A stretch of 64,000 bases of DNA from NCBI GenBank assembly GCA_035578135.1, contig JAQJVK010000003.1, forward strand, positions 2,417,791 through 2,481,790, read 5' to 3'. A program made the position numbers and the translations under genes. How positions within the stretch are numbered: the first letter of the stretch is position 1; every line of letters starts with the position of its first letter. Under the pieces are notes generated by a model. The model was not told the origin of the DNA. It saw nothing but the letters and a program-made list of their open reading frames with translations, and made no database searches. The stretch is from Flexamia atlantica (taxonomy: Eukaryota > Arthropoda > Insecta > Hemiptera > Cicadellidae). Shown here piece after piece: positions 34,771-46,644 of the stretch.

Positions 34771-36183
34771 AAGCAATGCGTTACACCTTTTTAACTCTAA
34801 GCTGAAACATTGATTGTTAAAAAGAATATCTTAAAGATTTTTTGTGTCATATATAATTATTTTGATATCTCCACCCCATCGAACCGAATCAAAATTTGGG
34901 ACGTTGTTCACATTACAAAGTCAAACCTCTATCAAGTGACCATTTAATATAAAGGGCTTGTATACAGTACTTTTCAAAACCTAATGGAATTTTGATCATT
35001 TAAACGACTGTTTCTTTGGTCAGGGGCAAGCAAGACCTTGGTTTTGCAGCATTTTGATTATTTTATTAAGCTCTTCACGTGATGGGGGTTTGTATTTGGA
35101 AATTTGGGGAAACCCCCATAATTGCATTTTGGGGACAGGGTCAGATGTATGACTCGTTTATCAAAAAGTATTGCATTTCGCACTGAGATCTTATCTCGTT
35201 TAAAAGTTATTAAAACGGTCGGGGTCTTTTGGGACATACTGTATAACCAGCTGGGTTGGCGATGTACATAAACGTTGTTGTGGCACTTTGGGAGGGGTTT
35301 TAAAGCTTTACCTAGGCTTAGTGCGCACAATCAATTTTATAATTTAACTTATTAAATATGTGATGAATTTATTACTTATAAGAATGTTGTTATTGTTGGT
35401 ATTGTTAAGGCTAAGATTTAACTATTGAGAATTTTTTTCAATCAATCGATAAGTAAGAAATGTTATTTTACTTTTTGGTTTTTTTAAAGGTGACAAAAAA
35501 GTCATTCAAAAAATATTATCTTGAGATACTTAATCATGCAAGTAATAATAATTCAAAGATTTCTTAACATAAAACCATTGATAGTCTACATTAACTGAAG
35601 ACAACTTTCCTGTTATTGCATATTGAAACGTTCAAATAAAATTATATATATATACCAAAGCACTCGGTATTTTCTTCACTCCCTGAATGTTTCCAACATC
35701 ATTAATATTTATAATCTAATGCCTAGTGTTTGTAAAAAATATTCTTATATCACATTATTTAGGGTGTTTTATTTTTTTAAAGTCTTGGAGATCTGACTTT
35801 GTTAGGATGGTTGAGGTAAGGAATAGTTTGAATCAGTGGCGAAGCGAGCGGTCATCATTGGATTTGGCGATGCCCAGAAAGAATAAATTAATTTCAGTCC
35901 CGGCGAAAATCTCATCAATGTATCACTAGTTGCGCTCAAGCGACCGCGTCAAAGTCTCGACCTTGACGTGACCTCTTGCAACGTAGCGGTAGTGACTAGG
36001 CAGTCTAGATACGCAGATCATGGGACTCTGGAATCCCCCCCCCCCCCCGTGACCGTCGATACCTCCCCCCAAACCTGCAGCCAATCACAATACCTTTAGA
36101 CTCTTGCTCAAATGCGTCAGTTCGGACGGCTACGGAGATTGGCGGCCACTATTGTAACATCTTGGTGGCTTCCGCAGGGCTTT
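34771..36183. other. Stretch without recognisable gene
   Basis: Intergenic AT-rich sequence with a C14 homopolymer at about 36036-36049 and a GC-richer unidentified block at 35820-36180. Sequences near 34260 and 35240 share a diverged piece (GGCTGGGATGGCGAT / AGCTGGGTTGGCGAT), suggesting old repeats. Confidence 0.4.
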
Positions 36184-36570
36184 CAATCAATCAAAATTTC
36201 TTTATTCATCATCTTTACATCATTGGTACATTGAATAGTGTCAATTTTACATATATACATAACGTACATTACAAATAATTGCAATATAACATTAAGATAT
36301 GTACGGAAATCAAAACATAAGCTAAAAAAAAAACAATCTTTGGTTAAAATTATATACAATAATACAATCCTCTGTACTAGTCAACTATCTAACTAACCAG
36401 CACCTTCATAAAATTCCTCAAGAGAGTAAATGGCCTTTCAGTCAGAAATATTTTTAATTTATTTTTAAATGTATTTAAATTGTTATCATTTTTAATATAA
36501 CATGGTACAGCTAAGAGTAGGACAACACGAGACGACTGCAATACTGCGGTATGCAATTCTCGACTCTTCA
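36184..36570 (-). mobile_element. LINE 3'-end fragment, minus strand
   Basis: On the minus strand a frameshifted ending NTFKNKLKIFLTE then YSLEEFYEGAG and stop is typical for the C-terminus of non-LTR ORF2 proteins, followed by an AT-rich 3' UTR with AATAAAG near 36200. Similar in style to the element at 1283-2789. Confidence 0.65.
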
Positions 36571-36655
36571 GTAAAAATATATTATAAATACATTAAGCAA
36601 AAGGTTTCTAATAACGATAACATTGTATTTTTTGGTATTGGACTCTAGGTCATAT

Positions 36656-36801
36656 TAGGATTATTTAAGAAGGATAGCGAGCTTACCTATATGTTTATTA
36701 AAGGTGATAGAGTACACTAATAATTGTGTTTCAATTATTAGAGTACTCTCACCTTGAATAAACTTCATTCAGGTAACATTGCTATCCTTTTAAATAATCC
36801 T
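36656..36801. repeat. 146-bp imperfect palindrome
   Basis: TAGGATTATTTAAGAAGGAT at the left pairs with ATCCTTTTAAATAATCCTA at the right, and pairing continues to a loop of about 6 nt near 36729. It would fold into one long hairpin if transcribed. MITE-like. Confidence 0.75.
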
Positions 36802-38380
36802 ATTTCTGAAGTACAATATTGAATTGATGATGAACGTCAAAGGCAGTCAAATAGCAGGGACAGATTATCTGACAGATTATTAGGTTGTGTTAAATTTGTT
36901 TAGAGCCTTAATAAAGAAATTTCCAAGGATTAAACTCAGAGCGTAGTTGTATGACTACCTATATCATACAACCGCTTTCGACCTGGCAACGCCGCTTCTC
37001 AAGGGTTTTTTGCATAGTAAAAACCATGTAAATACCCTTACAGAGCCAGCTGCTGGTTTCAAGTTAACAAAAAATACTTCCATAAGAGAATATGGATAAG
37101 CTAATCAGCTGAACCCTTAGGCGCAATGTTGCCATTTACTAGCGCCACAGCCTTGTACTAGAGATGGCTATGATTAAGAGCATTAAGTGGGTCTTTCTTA
37201 CTTTAGAAAGACACTTAACACGCAAAATTCAAACATTTCTTACTAAAACAGCATTCTTGGATTCCCTCCTGATAAAAATACAGTCACAGTTACTCATGTC
37301 CATGGTAATTGAATGTACCATTTTTTTTAAAGAGGGCCATGGCTTCACTTGACCATGGTGTTGCAACGCAGCAGAATTAGCTTATTGTGCACCCTCCACC
37401 CTTTCAAGCTTCCAGGCCTTCACTCTCCGTCAAATCCCAAGGTTCTTAACGAACCTTGAGAGCTTATTGACGAAGGTATCTCATGTCACAGCGCTTCTGT
37501 ATGATAAAATTGCTTAGATCCGCATCCGGGAGTTGATTGGCGGAAGGCACAGAGAAATGATGCAATCAGCTGCTGAGCAATAAAGTAAGCAGCTGGCAAG
37601 AGTTGTAAGGAGGAAGTTTTAACCAACTTAAAAATGCACAGTCAGGATGTAAACGAAAGCCAATTTTGTGGGCAACAAATTTATTTTAAGGGTTAAAAAA
37701 TAATAAAATAATTTATTTTCACATTTCAGACTGGATTGACGAAACGGAAAAACCTAGAAAGTTGGAGAAATAAACCACACCGCACTAATGTAAACAACTT
37801 CTGGAATTCGCCCTCCTACCCACCGCATACCTGGAAACACCGAAATTGAAGACAGTAGAACCTTCTGGAATTTTAGTCTTTCCTGTATAGACACCCATCC
37901 ACACAACCAGCATTCAGTATTGTAGTTGAAGATGGCCAAAGCCGAAATGCGTGTCCTACAGTGTTTTGATGAGTGTGTGCAGACGGAGAATTTCAATGAG
38001 AATGTTATCTACGATTCATCCACTACCGCACGGATGTCAACAGAGACCATCGCTTCAAAAAAATGTATTAAACTTAAGAGGAGGCTTATACTTGACATGA
38101 GCAAAACACACGTGACATGGCGTCATACGTGACATGAGCATTGACGTAAACGCTTGCTACTCAGTAAACACCTGTTTTAGGATTGGTTTTCAGTGTGTAA
38201 ACTGGCAGCTTATATGATTGTAGGAAAAAGAATTTCCTTAAGAATACATACACAAGAATGTTTTATAATATTCTAAAGCTTTGGGAAATAAAAATTACAT
38301 GACCGCTTTAAAGCAGTCATGCAATTTTAATTGATAAGAATGAGGCAAAAATAAAATCCTTCAATAATTTACCTCATAGG
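36802..38380. other. Intergenic sequence without supported gene
   Basis: Only short open segments without family similarity. Somewhat GC-richer blocks (37370-37560 and 37740-38100) are probably old repeats. Confidence 0.4.
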
Positions 38381-38384
38381 GTTT

Positions 38385-38390
38385 TTTATT
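38385..38390 (-). terminator. Candidate poly(A) signal of the BTB gene
   Basis: AATAAA on the minus strand about 120 nt beyond the BTB stop codon. Position is suitable, but the sequence is AT-rich and the motif could be chance. Confidence 0.35.
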
Positions 38391-38512
38391 TGTGATATAA
38401 ATAGAAAATATACATATAAGTCTTTTCCTATCACATATATATACTGTATATAACGAATAATTCATTTTTACAACCTTAAAACTTGTACCTAAATTTGCTC
38501 TCTTGGTCTAGA

Positions 38513-38638
38513 TTAATCTATTTCGACAGTTTCTATTTCTGATTTCACGACTAACGGATTGCCTGATGCTGAATCTAAGGGGTCTTTGTTTGAACTGACC
38601 AAGTCTTCTATAATTTCTTGCTTAATATTTCTGGAGCT
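38513..38638 (-). CDS. BTB/POZ protein, terminal coding exon
   Basis: After acceptor TTTGTTGCAG the exon reads SSRNIKQEIIEDLVSSNKDP, then a segment with LVVKSEIETVEID and TAA (38513-38515). 41 residues, acidic, no zinc finger. IKQE and VKSE both fit the SUMO acceptor consensus (hydrophobic-K-x-E). BTB genes often swap C-terminal exons, so other isoform ends may exist, but none was found in the window. Confidence 0.75.
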   Translation of the reverse strand, partial: SSRNIKQEIIEDLVSSNKDPLDSASGNPLVVKSEIETVEID

Positions 38639-40389
38639 CTGCAACAAAAACCACAGTACTTCTTAACAAATAATAAAAAAACTCAATAATTAAAACCTAT
38701 CTTGGACCATAAGATTGCAGTTTGTTAGTGGCTATATGCAAAACTCAAAACACCTCAGGAAGTCTAATTATAGCTTTCAAGCTCTGTTTTAGTTATAATC
38801 AATCACAGACAGAAACCAGAATTTATGTGGCCAAGAGATCCTTGTCTGGTATTTCTTACAGCTGATGTAAAATCAGCAAACCTTATTCAAAGCTTGCTCT
38901 GTGACTGTGTCGGCGCCGATGCTGCTGAGCTGCTCTTGCAGTCACCATACACATAAAACTCCTATTTCTACCGAAAATAAACTCTGAAAATTCTGATAAG
39001 CAATTCATTGAAATTTGACTTAATTAATTCTTTACATCTGTCTATCCAATGTTTTTGTGATGTTATTCAGTTGAAATACAATTATTAATTTTACAGGTCA
39101 CATTATTATTATTATTATTATTATCATTTATCTTTTTTATGAGCCAAAGTGTGCTTCGTGGACTGTTTATGGACTCCTCCTCTTGCACAGACATGTAGTC
39201 TTGTGAGGAATATTTCCATTTACTTGATATTGTATTAGGCACTGTTTTATGTACAATGTGGAAATAAATATCTTGAATCTTGTGACTGTTTATTTCTTCC
39301 TATACCAAACACATCCAACAATGTAGGTCTGTGATAGACAAGAAAAGAGTGGGGACAAGGATAACTTTTAATCTCTGTCGTAAAAAAATGTATACACTGT
39401 GACTTGAACATAAATACTTTCAGAGCTTTCAATAAACATGCACTCGAGTGGGAAAAATCAACGGGGGTGAAATGATTGGTTACTATTTGAAGCTAATTCT
39501 AAATTAGCTTGAAGCTCTAAAATACAGGGAGTTAGTTTATGAATGATTCATCAGTTTTACATGGTACGTTTTCACATGTTTCTCATCTCAGTTTTCAACA
39601 TGTGCTTTAGTCATATAAAAATATGGAACAAATTGCAAATGACTGTTTCCCATGAGTTTCCGTGAAAAAGTGCAATTTGACATAAATCAGTTCACAGTCA
39701 CATAGTTCAAAGGGGTAACCCCTTAAAATAACGTTAAAAATGTTGGCCTTTCTAAACATAGGACAATTGTTGAAAAAACCTCACTCAAATGCATTTCTAT
39801 AATTTTTAATGAGTTGGCAGGCCTACAGCTGCAATTAATTTTTGGGTGGTTGGTACTACATTTTTACAAGTACTAATTATTGGCCCCCCATATTGGCTTC
39901 AGTATATTGAATTTTCTTGGGGTATGCACGACCAAAGATCCCCAATATGTGAGGAACACAAAAAACATCTGATGAACCTAACCTAGTGAGTATTAGAAGT
40001 AGCTCAACAGTGATTGGTAGTATTTACCTATCATTTAGCTCGATTTTGAGATTAAGGACTTATTTAAAACAATGCATAGAGTGAAAAAAAATAAAAAATA
40101 AAAGGCTATAGATTTATGAGTTTTGAAGGAAAACCAAAATATGTAAGTCATTTATTCATATGGTGTATTATTTCCATATTTATTATTTAATATTATACCG
40201 CAGGACTAGTTTTTTAGCTACCGAGAGATAAATGCTGTTCAGTATTTGTTGTAGTGTTCACTGATAAGGACCTGCTACTATTACTTCTGCTTGTTTCACA
40301 AAGTTGTCAGTAAAGTCAACTTAATGAAATTAATTAATCTTTTGTACCAACTAAATTATTAAAATTTGGGAAAATTATTTAATCCTTAC

Positions 40390-40512
40390 CGGAAAGGGCA
40401 ACAGTTGAAACATTGGTAGTTGAGAGCCTCTGCCTCTGTCCATGTTCTGATCATTTCTGTAAGGATAATAAGGGCCGCCCCAACCGAAATTCGTCTCTTC
40501 TTTGATAGATAC
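40390..40512 (-). CDS. BTB/POZ protein, tail exon
   Basis: A 123-nt phase-0 exon between TGTTACAG and CCG/GTAAGG. It reads VSIKEETNFGWGGPYYPYRN and continues to LLPFP. It contains IKEE, a SUMO-consensus motif, and an aromatic/Gly patch. It joins in phase with the exons on both sides. Confidence 0.7.
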
Positions 40513-40809
40513 CTGTAACATAACAAAGCAAAATAAACTTTACAAAAACCAGCAGGTATAAAGCATGAATTAGGTCACCCGCAACAAGAAAGGAACTATC
40601 TAACCCGTTCATCATAAATTCTTATTGGTTCAACCACAACAAGAAAGCCGACTTTTGACATACAGTGTTCTATTTTATAAAACTGCTCATAAAGTTTTAG
40701 GCGGTGAGTTTGGTTTCAAAATCTGCATAATACTCAGCATGCACTATTTTATACCGTAATTGGATCAACTGCCAAACAATAAAAAGCCAATTCCACTGTC
40801 ATGTACACA

Positions 40810-41043
40810 CAAGGCCGTAGCCAATGGGGGGGTAAGGGGGTTAAAACCCCCCCAAAATTGTTGAAATAGCCTTTTCGGCTCGCAGGGGCCCGGGAACAGC
40901 CCAAAAAGGCTCCGAAATGACAATAAAGGGGCCCAAAAGCAGACGTAAGAAGTAAAAAAAAAGTCGCCAGATTCGAGGGCCCGAAAATCCTGTCGGCGGG
41001 CCTGGCCAAACCCCCCCAAAAAAATTGTCTGGCCACAGCTTTG
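40810..41043. mobile_element. MITE with TIR CAAGGCCGTAGCCA
   Basis: Left end CAAGGCCGTAGCCA and right end TGGCCACAGCTTTG are inverted near matches. Inside are C-runs followed by A-runs. A related partial copy at about 60345-60499 ends CTGGCTACGGCTTTG. 234 bp, non-coding, in a BTB intron. Confidence 0.7.
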
Positions 41044-41894
41044 TCTACTACACATGTAACCCAAAGTACTTATAACTTTTAATAAAACCACAAGTCTGAC
41101 CCCTATAAACCCTGTACTTGAATGAAAGGTCTCAGTGAGAAAATCTAAAGAATAGTTTTTTGATAAAGTTTTTCATAAGGCACAAAATTAAAGAGAACGG
41201 CCGAACAGCTAATAATTTTGTTTTTATTTAAATTATTTGTTTACTTTTTCCCAGTGAAGCAAGACATCATCAATTATTAAAAAGTTAATATTGGGGAGAA
41301 AATGCTGCCATCAAAGGATGGAATATAAATAAAGAAAATTTCAAATACAAAAGAATCTACAGATTAAACATGCAACAAATATATTTACTAAAAATACCCA
41401 AAAGAAACGTTAAAAAAATTCCTGGCATCAGGTGGGGATCATATGATGTTGCTTTATGGCATGATTCTTGTGTACAATGGAAGAATGTAGACACAAAAAT
41501 GTTCACAAATTAAGTAAATTAAATTAGAGTCTTTGAGATTTTTCAAATAACTTGTTAAAAATCTGTTCAAGTGATTTGCTTGATAATTTAATAGTATAAT
41601 TCTACTGGGCTAATAAACGTTTGTGCAAACTTTGAAAATGATCAGTGTTAACGTTTTTTAGTTATCGCGGCATACGGGCAGGGGCATACCCACCCTAGCA
41701 CTCACACACAGTGACGGACAACAAATCTTTGACTCCACTTTTTTTTTAAAGAGGGTGGCGGCCTCTTTTTCACCTTGCCTTTGCTCCGCCCACATAGACA
41801 ATTGATCTGTGCGTGGACGTTATCAAGCAAAGCCAAGGAGTGAGCCAGTACAGTACGAGGAGGAACAGTACTGCTAAAAGTATGCAGCAAGCTC

Positions 41895-41970
41895 CAGTCT
41901 CAAACCTGCGACGCTTTGTGGCCACAGTTCCGAGGCCAAGAGCGCTACCAACTGCGCCACCGACTCACTA
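41895..41970 (-). mobile_element. tRNA-derived SINE head
   Basis: On the minus strand GTCGGTGGCGCAGTTGGTAG contains a good A box (TGGCGCAGTTGG, 41948-41959), and GGTTTGAGAC at 41897-41906 is a B box at tRNA spacing. The acceptor-stem ends do not pair, so this is not a functional tRNA. The body may extend to about 41700. Confidence 0.6.
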
Positions 41971-42026
41971 ATACATAGATTCACTTCACTTCATTCATTC
42001 ATAAAAAGCCTGCAAAACCAACATAC

Positions 42027-42143
42027 CCGACTGTGAGTAGGGAGGTTGGGTTCAGTCTTCACCAGTAGGGGCTGCATCAGAGGAGAGGGGGCGAGGGGGT
42101 CAGTTGTGGCGGGGGTCGCTTGTGCATTCTCAGACTCTCTGCT
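42027..42143 (-). CDS. BTB/POZ protein, tail exon (paralogous pair, member 2)
   Basis: A 117-nt phase-0 exon between GCTTTTCAG and AGTCGG/GTATGT. It reads SRESENAQATPATTDPLAPS, then PLMQPLLVKTEPNLPTHSR. VKTE is a SUMO-consensus site. The first two thirds resemble the exon at 42780-42860 (AQAT...DPLAPSP.MQ), so the two arose by exon duplication. Both keep phase 0 and can be used together or alternatively. Confidence 0.7.
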
Positions 42144-42779
42144 CTGAAAAGCAAAATAGCACACTTTGTATAACTTTATTACTCTGTTGCAGCATCGCTT
42201 GCAAACATTTCTGCAATTTTCTCCATAAAAGTGCTGCGATCTGTTGTTGAGCTTTGGAACTAATGCAAACCATGGTTGATGTGTATTGTGGAGCAGTGTG
42301 AAACCGCGTCTTGTTGCAAGATACCAAACCAAATTATGCTACCAATTGAAGTAAAAAAGTAAGAAGATTGAAAAATAATGTGTGATCAGCACTACTTTTT
42401 TTATAGGAATTATTAATTATTTGATTTTTTACACAAATCGCCCTATTTCTAACTTTTTCTTGTGCCAAATCGTAATTTTCATCATGTAAAATTTATAACC
42501 AAGTTAATGCTTGGCCGCACTCCGCTAACGCTTTGTGCGGCCATCTACAATTCTCAAGCAGCAATGACGGGCTTTGCGCTCTTAATATACAAATAACTAT
42601 TTCATAACTGTGAGTGAGATGTTCTACATTGTATTTTATAATTTCTAAATTTGCTAGTAACATCTGAAGAGGGTAGTTAGGTTTAAAATATCTGTATAAT
42701 AGAACCGGGAAAACCAACATGGTTGCCTCAGAGCAGAGGAATAACAGAGTTCAGATTTCATGTCCTGCGGGAAACTTAC

Positions 42780-42860
42780 CAGCTGCATTGACGGGGAGGG
42801 GGCTAGAGGGTCAGGCGGGGCAGGGTTGGTCGCTTGTGCAATATCGGAATGGTCGCTGCT
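42780..42860 (-). CDS. BTB/POZ protein, tail exon (paralogous pair, member 1)
   Basis: An 81-nt phase-0 exon between TTTTTTCTAG and CAGCTG/GTAAGT, reading SSDHSDIAQATNPAPPDPLA then PSPSMQL. Diverged duplicate of the exon at 42027-42143, but shorter: it lacks the VKTEP part. Its acceptor tract directly abuts repeat copy R1 at 42882. Confidence 0.65.
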
Positions 42861-42881
42861 CTAGAAAAAAATATGGCACAT

Positions 42882-43752
42882 TTTTAGCGAATTTCCTTAA
42901 AGGAATAAGCTATTACTTATGGTAAGACCTAAGTCCGAGACCATGTTAACTTTTCATTTTGAAATGAAATGAAAAATGGCTTTATTAACGAAGCGAAGTT
43001 AGGACTAGCAAGTCCTCTCTACCACTTAACTTTGACTAAAAATAAATATATAACATGGTAGGTAAACAAAAACAAATCAGACATTTTGGGGTCCCCAGAA
43101 GCAAAAAACACCATTCGTTCGAATTTATATATATATATCTATATATCTATATATATGTCTGTTAACACGATAGCGGCCGTAAATATGGTCCGATCTTAAT
43201 GAAATTTGGTACAGACGTGTAAAGTGGTAATAACTCGGACGAGTTCGTGAACCAGCCCAATCGGACCACCGGAAGGGGAGGTAAAGGGGAATAAACCCCC
43301 CCAAAAATGGGTTTTTTGAGTTTTTCACATAGAAAAATAAAATTTATCAAATTTTTGTTGGCACCATTGAATTCAGCTCAAAAAGGCAAACAATTTAGTA
43401 TTTTGAAGCACCGCTCTATGTCCATTGGTTACCGAGATATTGAAAGTGGTAAACACAGTACGTTGTCTCAATGTTAACCTTATGGGAAATAAGTAAAATT
43501 CTATATTTCACTTATTTCTCAACATATCTTGATAAAACTTGGTAAATGGCTTCTTCTAGTTCAGATCTACTAAATATTGAATTAAAACCAACCAGTTTAA
43601 ACATACCTGTAGCAGCAAACCTGCATACTCATTCCCCATGTTATTCTTATGGAGCTTACAAAAACATGTCAAATCTCGCTATGTTGGATTGAAATATATT
43701 GTTTTGCACTTGAAATTCGCTGAGTATGCAGGTCTGCTGCAACGGGGGTATT
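42882..43752 (+). mobile_element. Interspersed repeat family R1, copy 2, with nested LINE tail
   Basis: Begins TTTTAGCGAATTTCC, passes a TA-rich microsatellite and TCTGTTAACACGATAGCGGC, and ends with CTGCTGCAACGGGGGTATT. Near-complete copy, very similar to 45762-46644 and 61685-62411. It is split at about 42958-43085 by a foreign insertion. Confidence 0.85.
42958..43085 (-). mobile_element. LINE/SINE 3' tail nested in R1
   Basis: About 125 bp absent from the other R1 copies interrupts CATTTTGGGGTCC. On the minus strand it ends AATAAAGCCATTTTTCATTT plus ATTTC repeats, the shape of a retroposon 3' end. CATTTTG-like sequence flanks both sides. Confidence 0.65.
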
Positions 43753-43888
43753 TATAATTGCTTAGATCATTACCTAAAATAGATCTTGCTTAAGGCCAAA
43801 TAATTTGAAAGGCTGCATTTTTTTGGTAGGCTAAAATGAGAAAAGAGAAAGGGAACCAGAAACATTACTGAATATGAACAGTCACGAA

Positions 43889-44319
43889 ATAGTACATTAT
43901 GTTACTAAGCTGGAAGGTACTGTTTTGACAGACGAGCATGATAGTTCCTGCGCGAGCGAAAGCGAGTGCGGGATTTTCATGCGGGTACGGTAAAACCTTA
44001 ACGGCCATTTAACGTACGATACTTTTCATCATACTACTCAGAAAACCATACTTTCAACCAACGTAGTCCTTGCATAAACCAATACGTTTCTCAATCCTTC
44101 AAACCTAACCTATAACAAACAGAACAAACATTTGCTACTGATGCCAGTGCTGCCACTACATTCCTCTAAAAAGTAACCAATAAACGACCATTAAACGTCG
44201 GTTTGCAGCAAATCAGCTGATTGTTTACTTCCGTTTTTCCGGCTTAGGACGGCAACGGGTAACTTTCGAGCCTACAAAGAGGAAATGAAAACAGATGTTT
44301 CTGTGTCAGTATGTTGAAA
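43889..44319. mobile_element. Interspersed repeat family R2, copy 2
   Basis: Second copy of the repeat at 28252-28681. It shares the GAGCGAAAGCGAGTGCGGGA core and the end around ACAGATGTTTCT. Confidence 0.75.
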
Positions 44320-44371
44320 ACTGAAAACATTATTATTTGTTACATGGCAAGAGAAGTGAAAAGATTATTAC

Positions 44372-44607
44372 CTCATCTGATATATAGGATTCAAATACAG
44401 TACTGGTAGATATAAACTTTTTCTTTTTTTTAGGAACTTCCGATGCTCTTGGCTGAGTCGTTTGAGCCGATTCAGTCCTTTTCCTTAGTTGATATCCATG
44501 TGACTGAGAACCCCTAGAATTGTCAGCAATTTTGGAACTGTCTTCGTTGAGCAAGCGTGCTTGACTGTCTTCACTTGGTTCCGTTATCTTCTGCGTACCA
44601 GTCAAAC
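44372..44607 (-). CDS. BTB/POZ protein, linker exon with NLS
   Basis: A 236-nt exon. Two bases complete the Gly codon begun in the BTB exon, giving LQIKGLTGTQ across the junction, the usual end of an insect BTB domain (LQIKGL). It continues as a Ser/Glu-rich linker and contains SEVPKKKKKFIS, a strong monopartite nuclear-localisation signal. It ends DE at GATGAG/GTAATA in phase 0. Confidence 0.85.
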
Positions 44608-45312
44608 CTGTGAAATGGGAAAAACTTTCAGGGGTAAGGATTTTAAAAATCTAAAAATACTAGAAGAAAATTAAATTTGACTAACCCTCCAGACTTGTTT
44701 GGGAACTACAGTAGAACCTTGATAAGAAGACACTCAATAATGCAAAAAACTTTATAACAAGTATACACTCTGGATCCCATTGAAATTTCCATTACATTTA
44801 ATATCCAATCCTCGTTTAGCATCCTCGTTTAATAACATAAAGCTCATTATTTAGGTTCACGTCATTTTAGGTTCATTATTGAGGTTAAAGACTCCCTTGA
44901 TAACTAGACGGTATTCACAATAGAATACTCCCGTCACACCGTCGCTCACCTGGTTTCACTTAGTTTGCGTGATTGGTTTTTACAGCCATTTAAAAACAGG
45001 TTTTTGAACTTATTTACTCTTTTTCGTCTTAGCCAAAAGACAGAAGGTTGATTTGAAGAGCAGGGTATATTTTATTACAAACCAGGGTTTATGAAAAGGG
45101 GAGGATATATCCCCCTGATCTCCCCCTGAACCTACACTAATCAGGCGTTCAATTAGCGCTTTTTCACAGAAACACAAGAGTTCTATTGATTAAAAATCTA
45201 CTAATTATGGTAATTTTTTATCATAATGATAAATTCACATCTCCTGGTGCAGAAAATCTCATCCAATCGCTCGTAATAAACTTAAAATGAGTAAAGCGTG
45301 TACCTAACTCAC

Positions 45313-45511
45313 CTTTAATCTGTAAAACACTCGCGACTTGCAGCAGCTGAGGCAGCTGCTGCTGCGGAATGTTGACGTTCCCACAGTAAATGAAGTCGAC
45401 GATGGCTCGGATCTCCCAGAACTGGAAGTCTCTCATGAGGATGATCGGGTGTTCGCACGGGTTCTCACTCAGTAGCTTCTCGAAGTAGGGCGAACACGCT
45501 CCGAGAATCAC
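45313..45511 (-). CDS. BTB/POZ protein, BTB domain second half
   Basis: A 199-nt exon after TATTTTGGCAG, phase 0 to phase 1. It reads VILGACSPYFEKLLSENPCE, then HPIILMRDFQFWEIRAIVDF, then IYCGNVNIPQQQLPQLLQVA and SVLQIK. These are the canonical core helices of the dimerising BTB/POZ domain of insect BTB transcription factors (lola/ttk/bab type). Donor AAAG/GTGAGT is strong. Confidence 0.92.
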
Positions 45512-45531
45512 CTGCCAAAATAGTATTTTTC

Positions 45532-45602
45532 GTGAGGATGATCGGGTGTCGGCAGGGGTTGTCACTCAGTAGCTTCTCAAAGTAGGAGAAACACGTTCCT
45601 AC
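45532..45602 (-). pseudogene. Duplicated fragment of the BTB exon in the adjacent intron
   Basis: About 20 bp before the acceptor of the BTB exon lies a diverged copy of the part of that exon at 45435-45505. It reads CFSYFEKLLSDNPCRHPIIL against CSPYFEKLLSENPCEHPIIL. It has no splice sites of its own and stops abruptly at both ends, so it is a broken partial exon duplicate. Confidence 0.8.
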
Positions 45603-45761
45603 CTAAGCTCGGTACTACCTCCATCTTCGGTCCAGGGTTGTCTTAAGGGTCCCGGATGCCTTGGGTGGAAAAAATGAGGCTCCTAAGCCTTTGGCAAAAG
45701 TGGTGATTTTTTTTGTAGCTGGTTGGCTCCAAATCCTGCAGGGGCATGTGGGGTAAGGGAC

Positions 45762-45973
45762 TTTTAGCGAATTTCCTTAAAGGAATTAGCGAATTTCCTT
45801 AAAGGAATTAGCAAATTTCCTTAAAGGAATATTAGCGAAATTCCTTAAAGGAATTAGCGAATTTCCTTAAAGGAATAAGCTATTACGGTAGTACTCATGG
45901 TAAGACCTAAGTCCGAGACCATGTTAACTTTTCATTTTGGGGTCCCCAGAAGCAAAAAACACCATTCGTTTGA

Positions 45974-46019
<46 letters not shown>

Positions 46020-46644
46020 ATATATATGTCTGTTAACACGATAGCGGCCGTAAATATGGTCCGATCATAATGAAATTTGGTACAGACGTGGAAAGTGGTA
46101 ATCACTCAGACAAGTTCGTGAACCAGCCCAATCGGACAACCGGAAGGGGGGGTAAAGGGGATAAACCCCCCCAAAAATGGGTTTTTTTGAGTTTTTCACA
46201 TAGAAAAATAAAATTCATCAAATTTTTGTTGGCACCATTGAATTCAGCTCAAAAAACAAACAATTTAGTACTTTGAATTACTGCTCTATGTCCATTGGTT
46301 ACCGAGATAATGAAAGTGGTAAACACAGTACGTTGTCTCAATGTTAACCTTATGGGAAATAAGTAAAATTGTATATTTCGCTTATTTCTCAACATATCTT
46401 GATAAAACTTGGTAAATGGCTTCTTCTAGTTCAGATCTACGAAATATTGAATTAAAACCAACCAGTTTAAACATACCTGTAGCAGCAAACCTGCATACTC
46501 ATTCCCCATGTTATTCTTATGGAGCTTATGGAGCTCATGTCAAAGCTTACAATAACATGTCAAATCTCGCTACGTTGGATTGAAATATGTTGTTTTGCAC
46601 TTGAAATTCGCTGAGTATGCAGGTCTGCTGCAACGGGGGTATTT
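45762..46644 (+). mobile_element. Interspersed repeat family R1, copy 3, with expanded 5' end
   Basis: Same family as 42882-43752. The 5' end is expanded: about five tandem copies of a 22-25-bp unit TAGCGAATTTCCTTAAAGGA lie at 45764-45877. A long TA microsatellite is at 45979-46021. Confidence 0.85.

Noticed and set aside
41895..41970. tRNA gene, minus strand
   Set aside because: A and B boxes are good, but the acceptor stem does not pair. Read as a SINE head.
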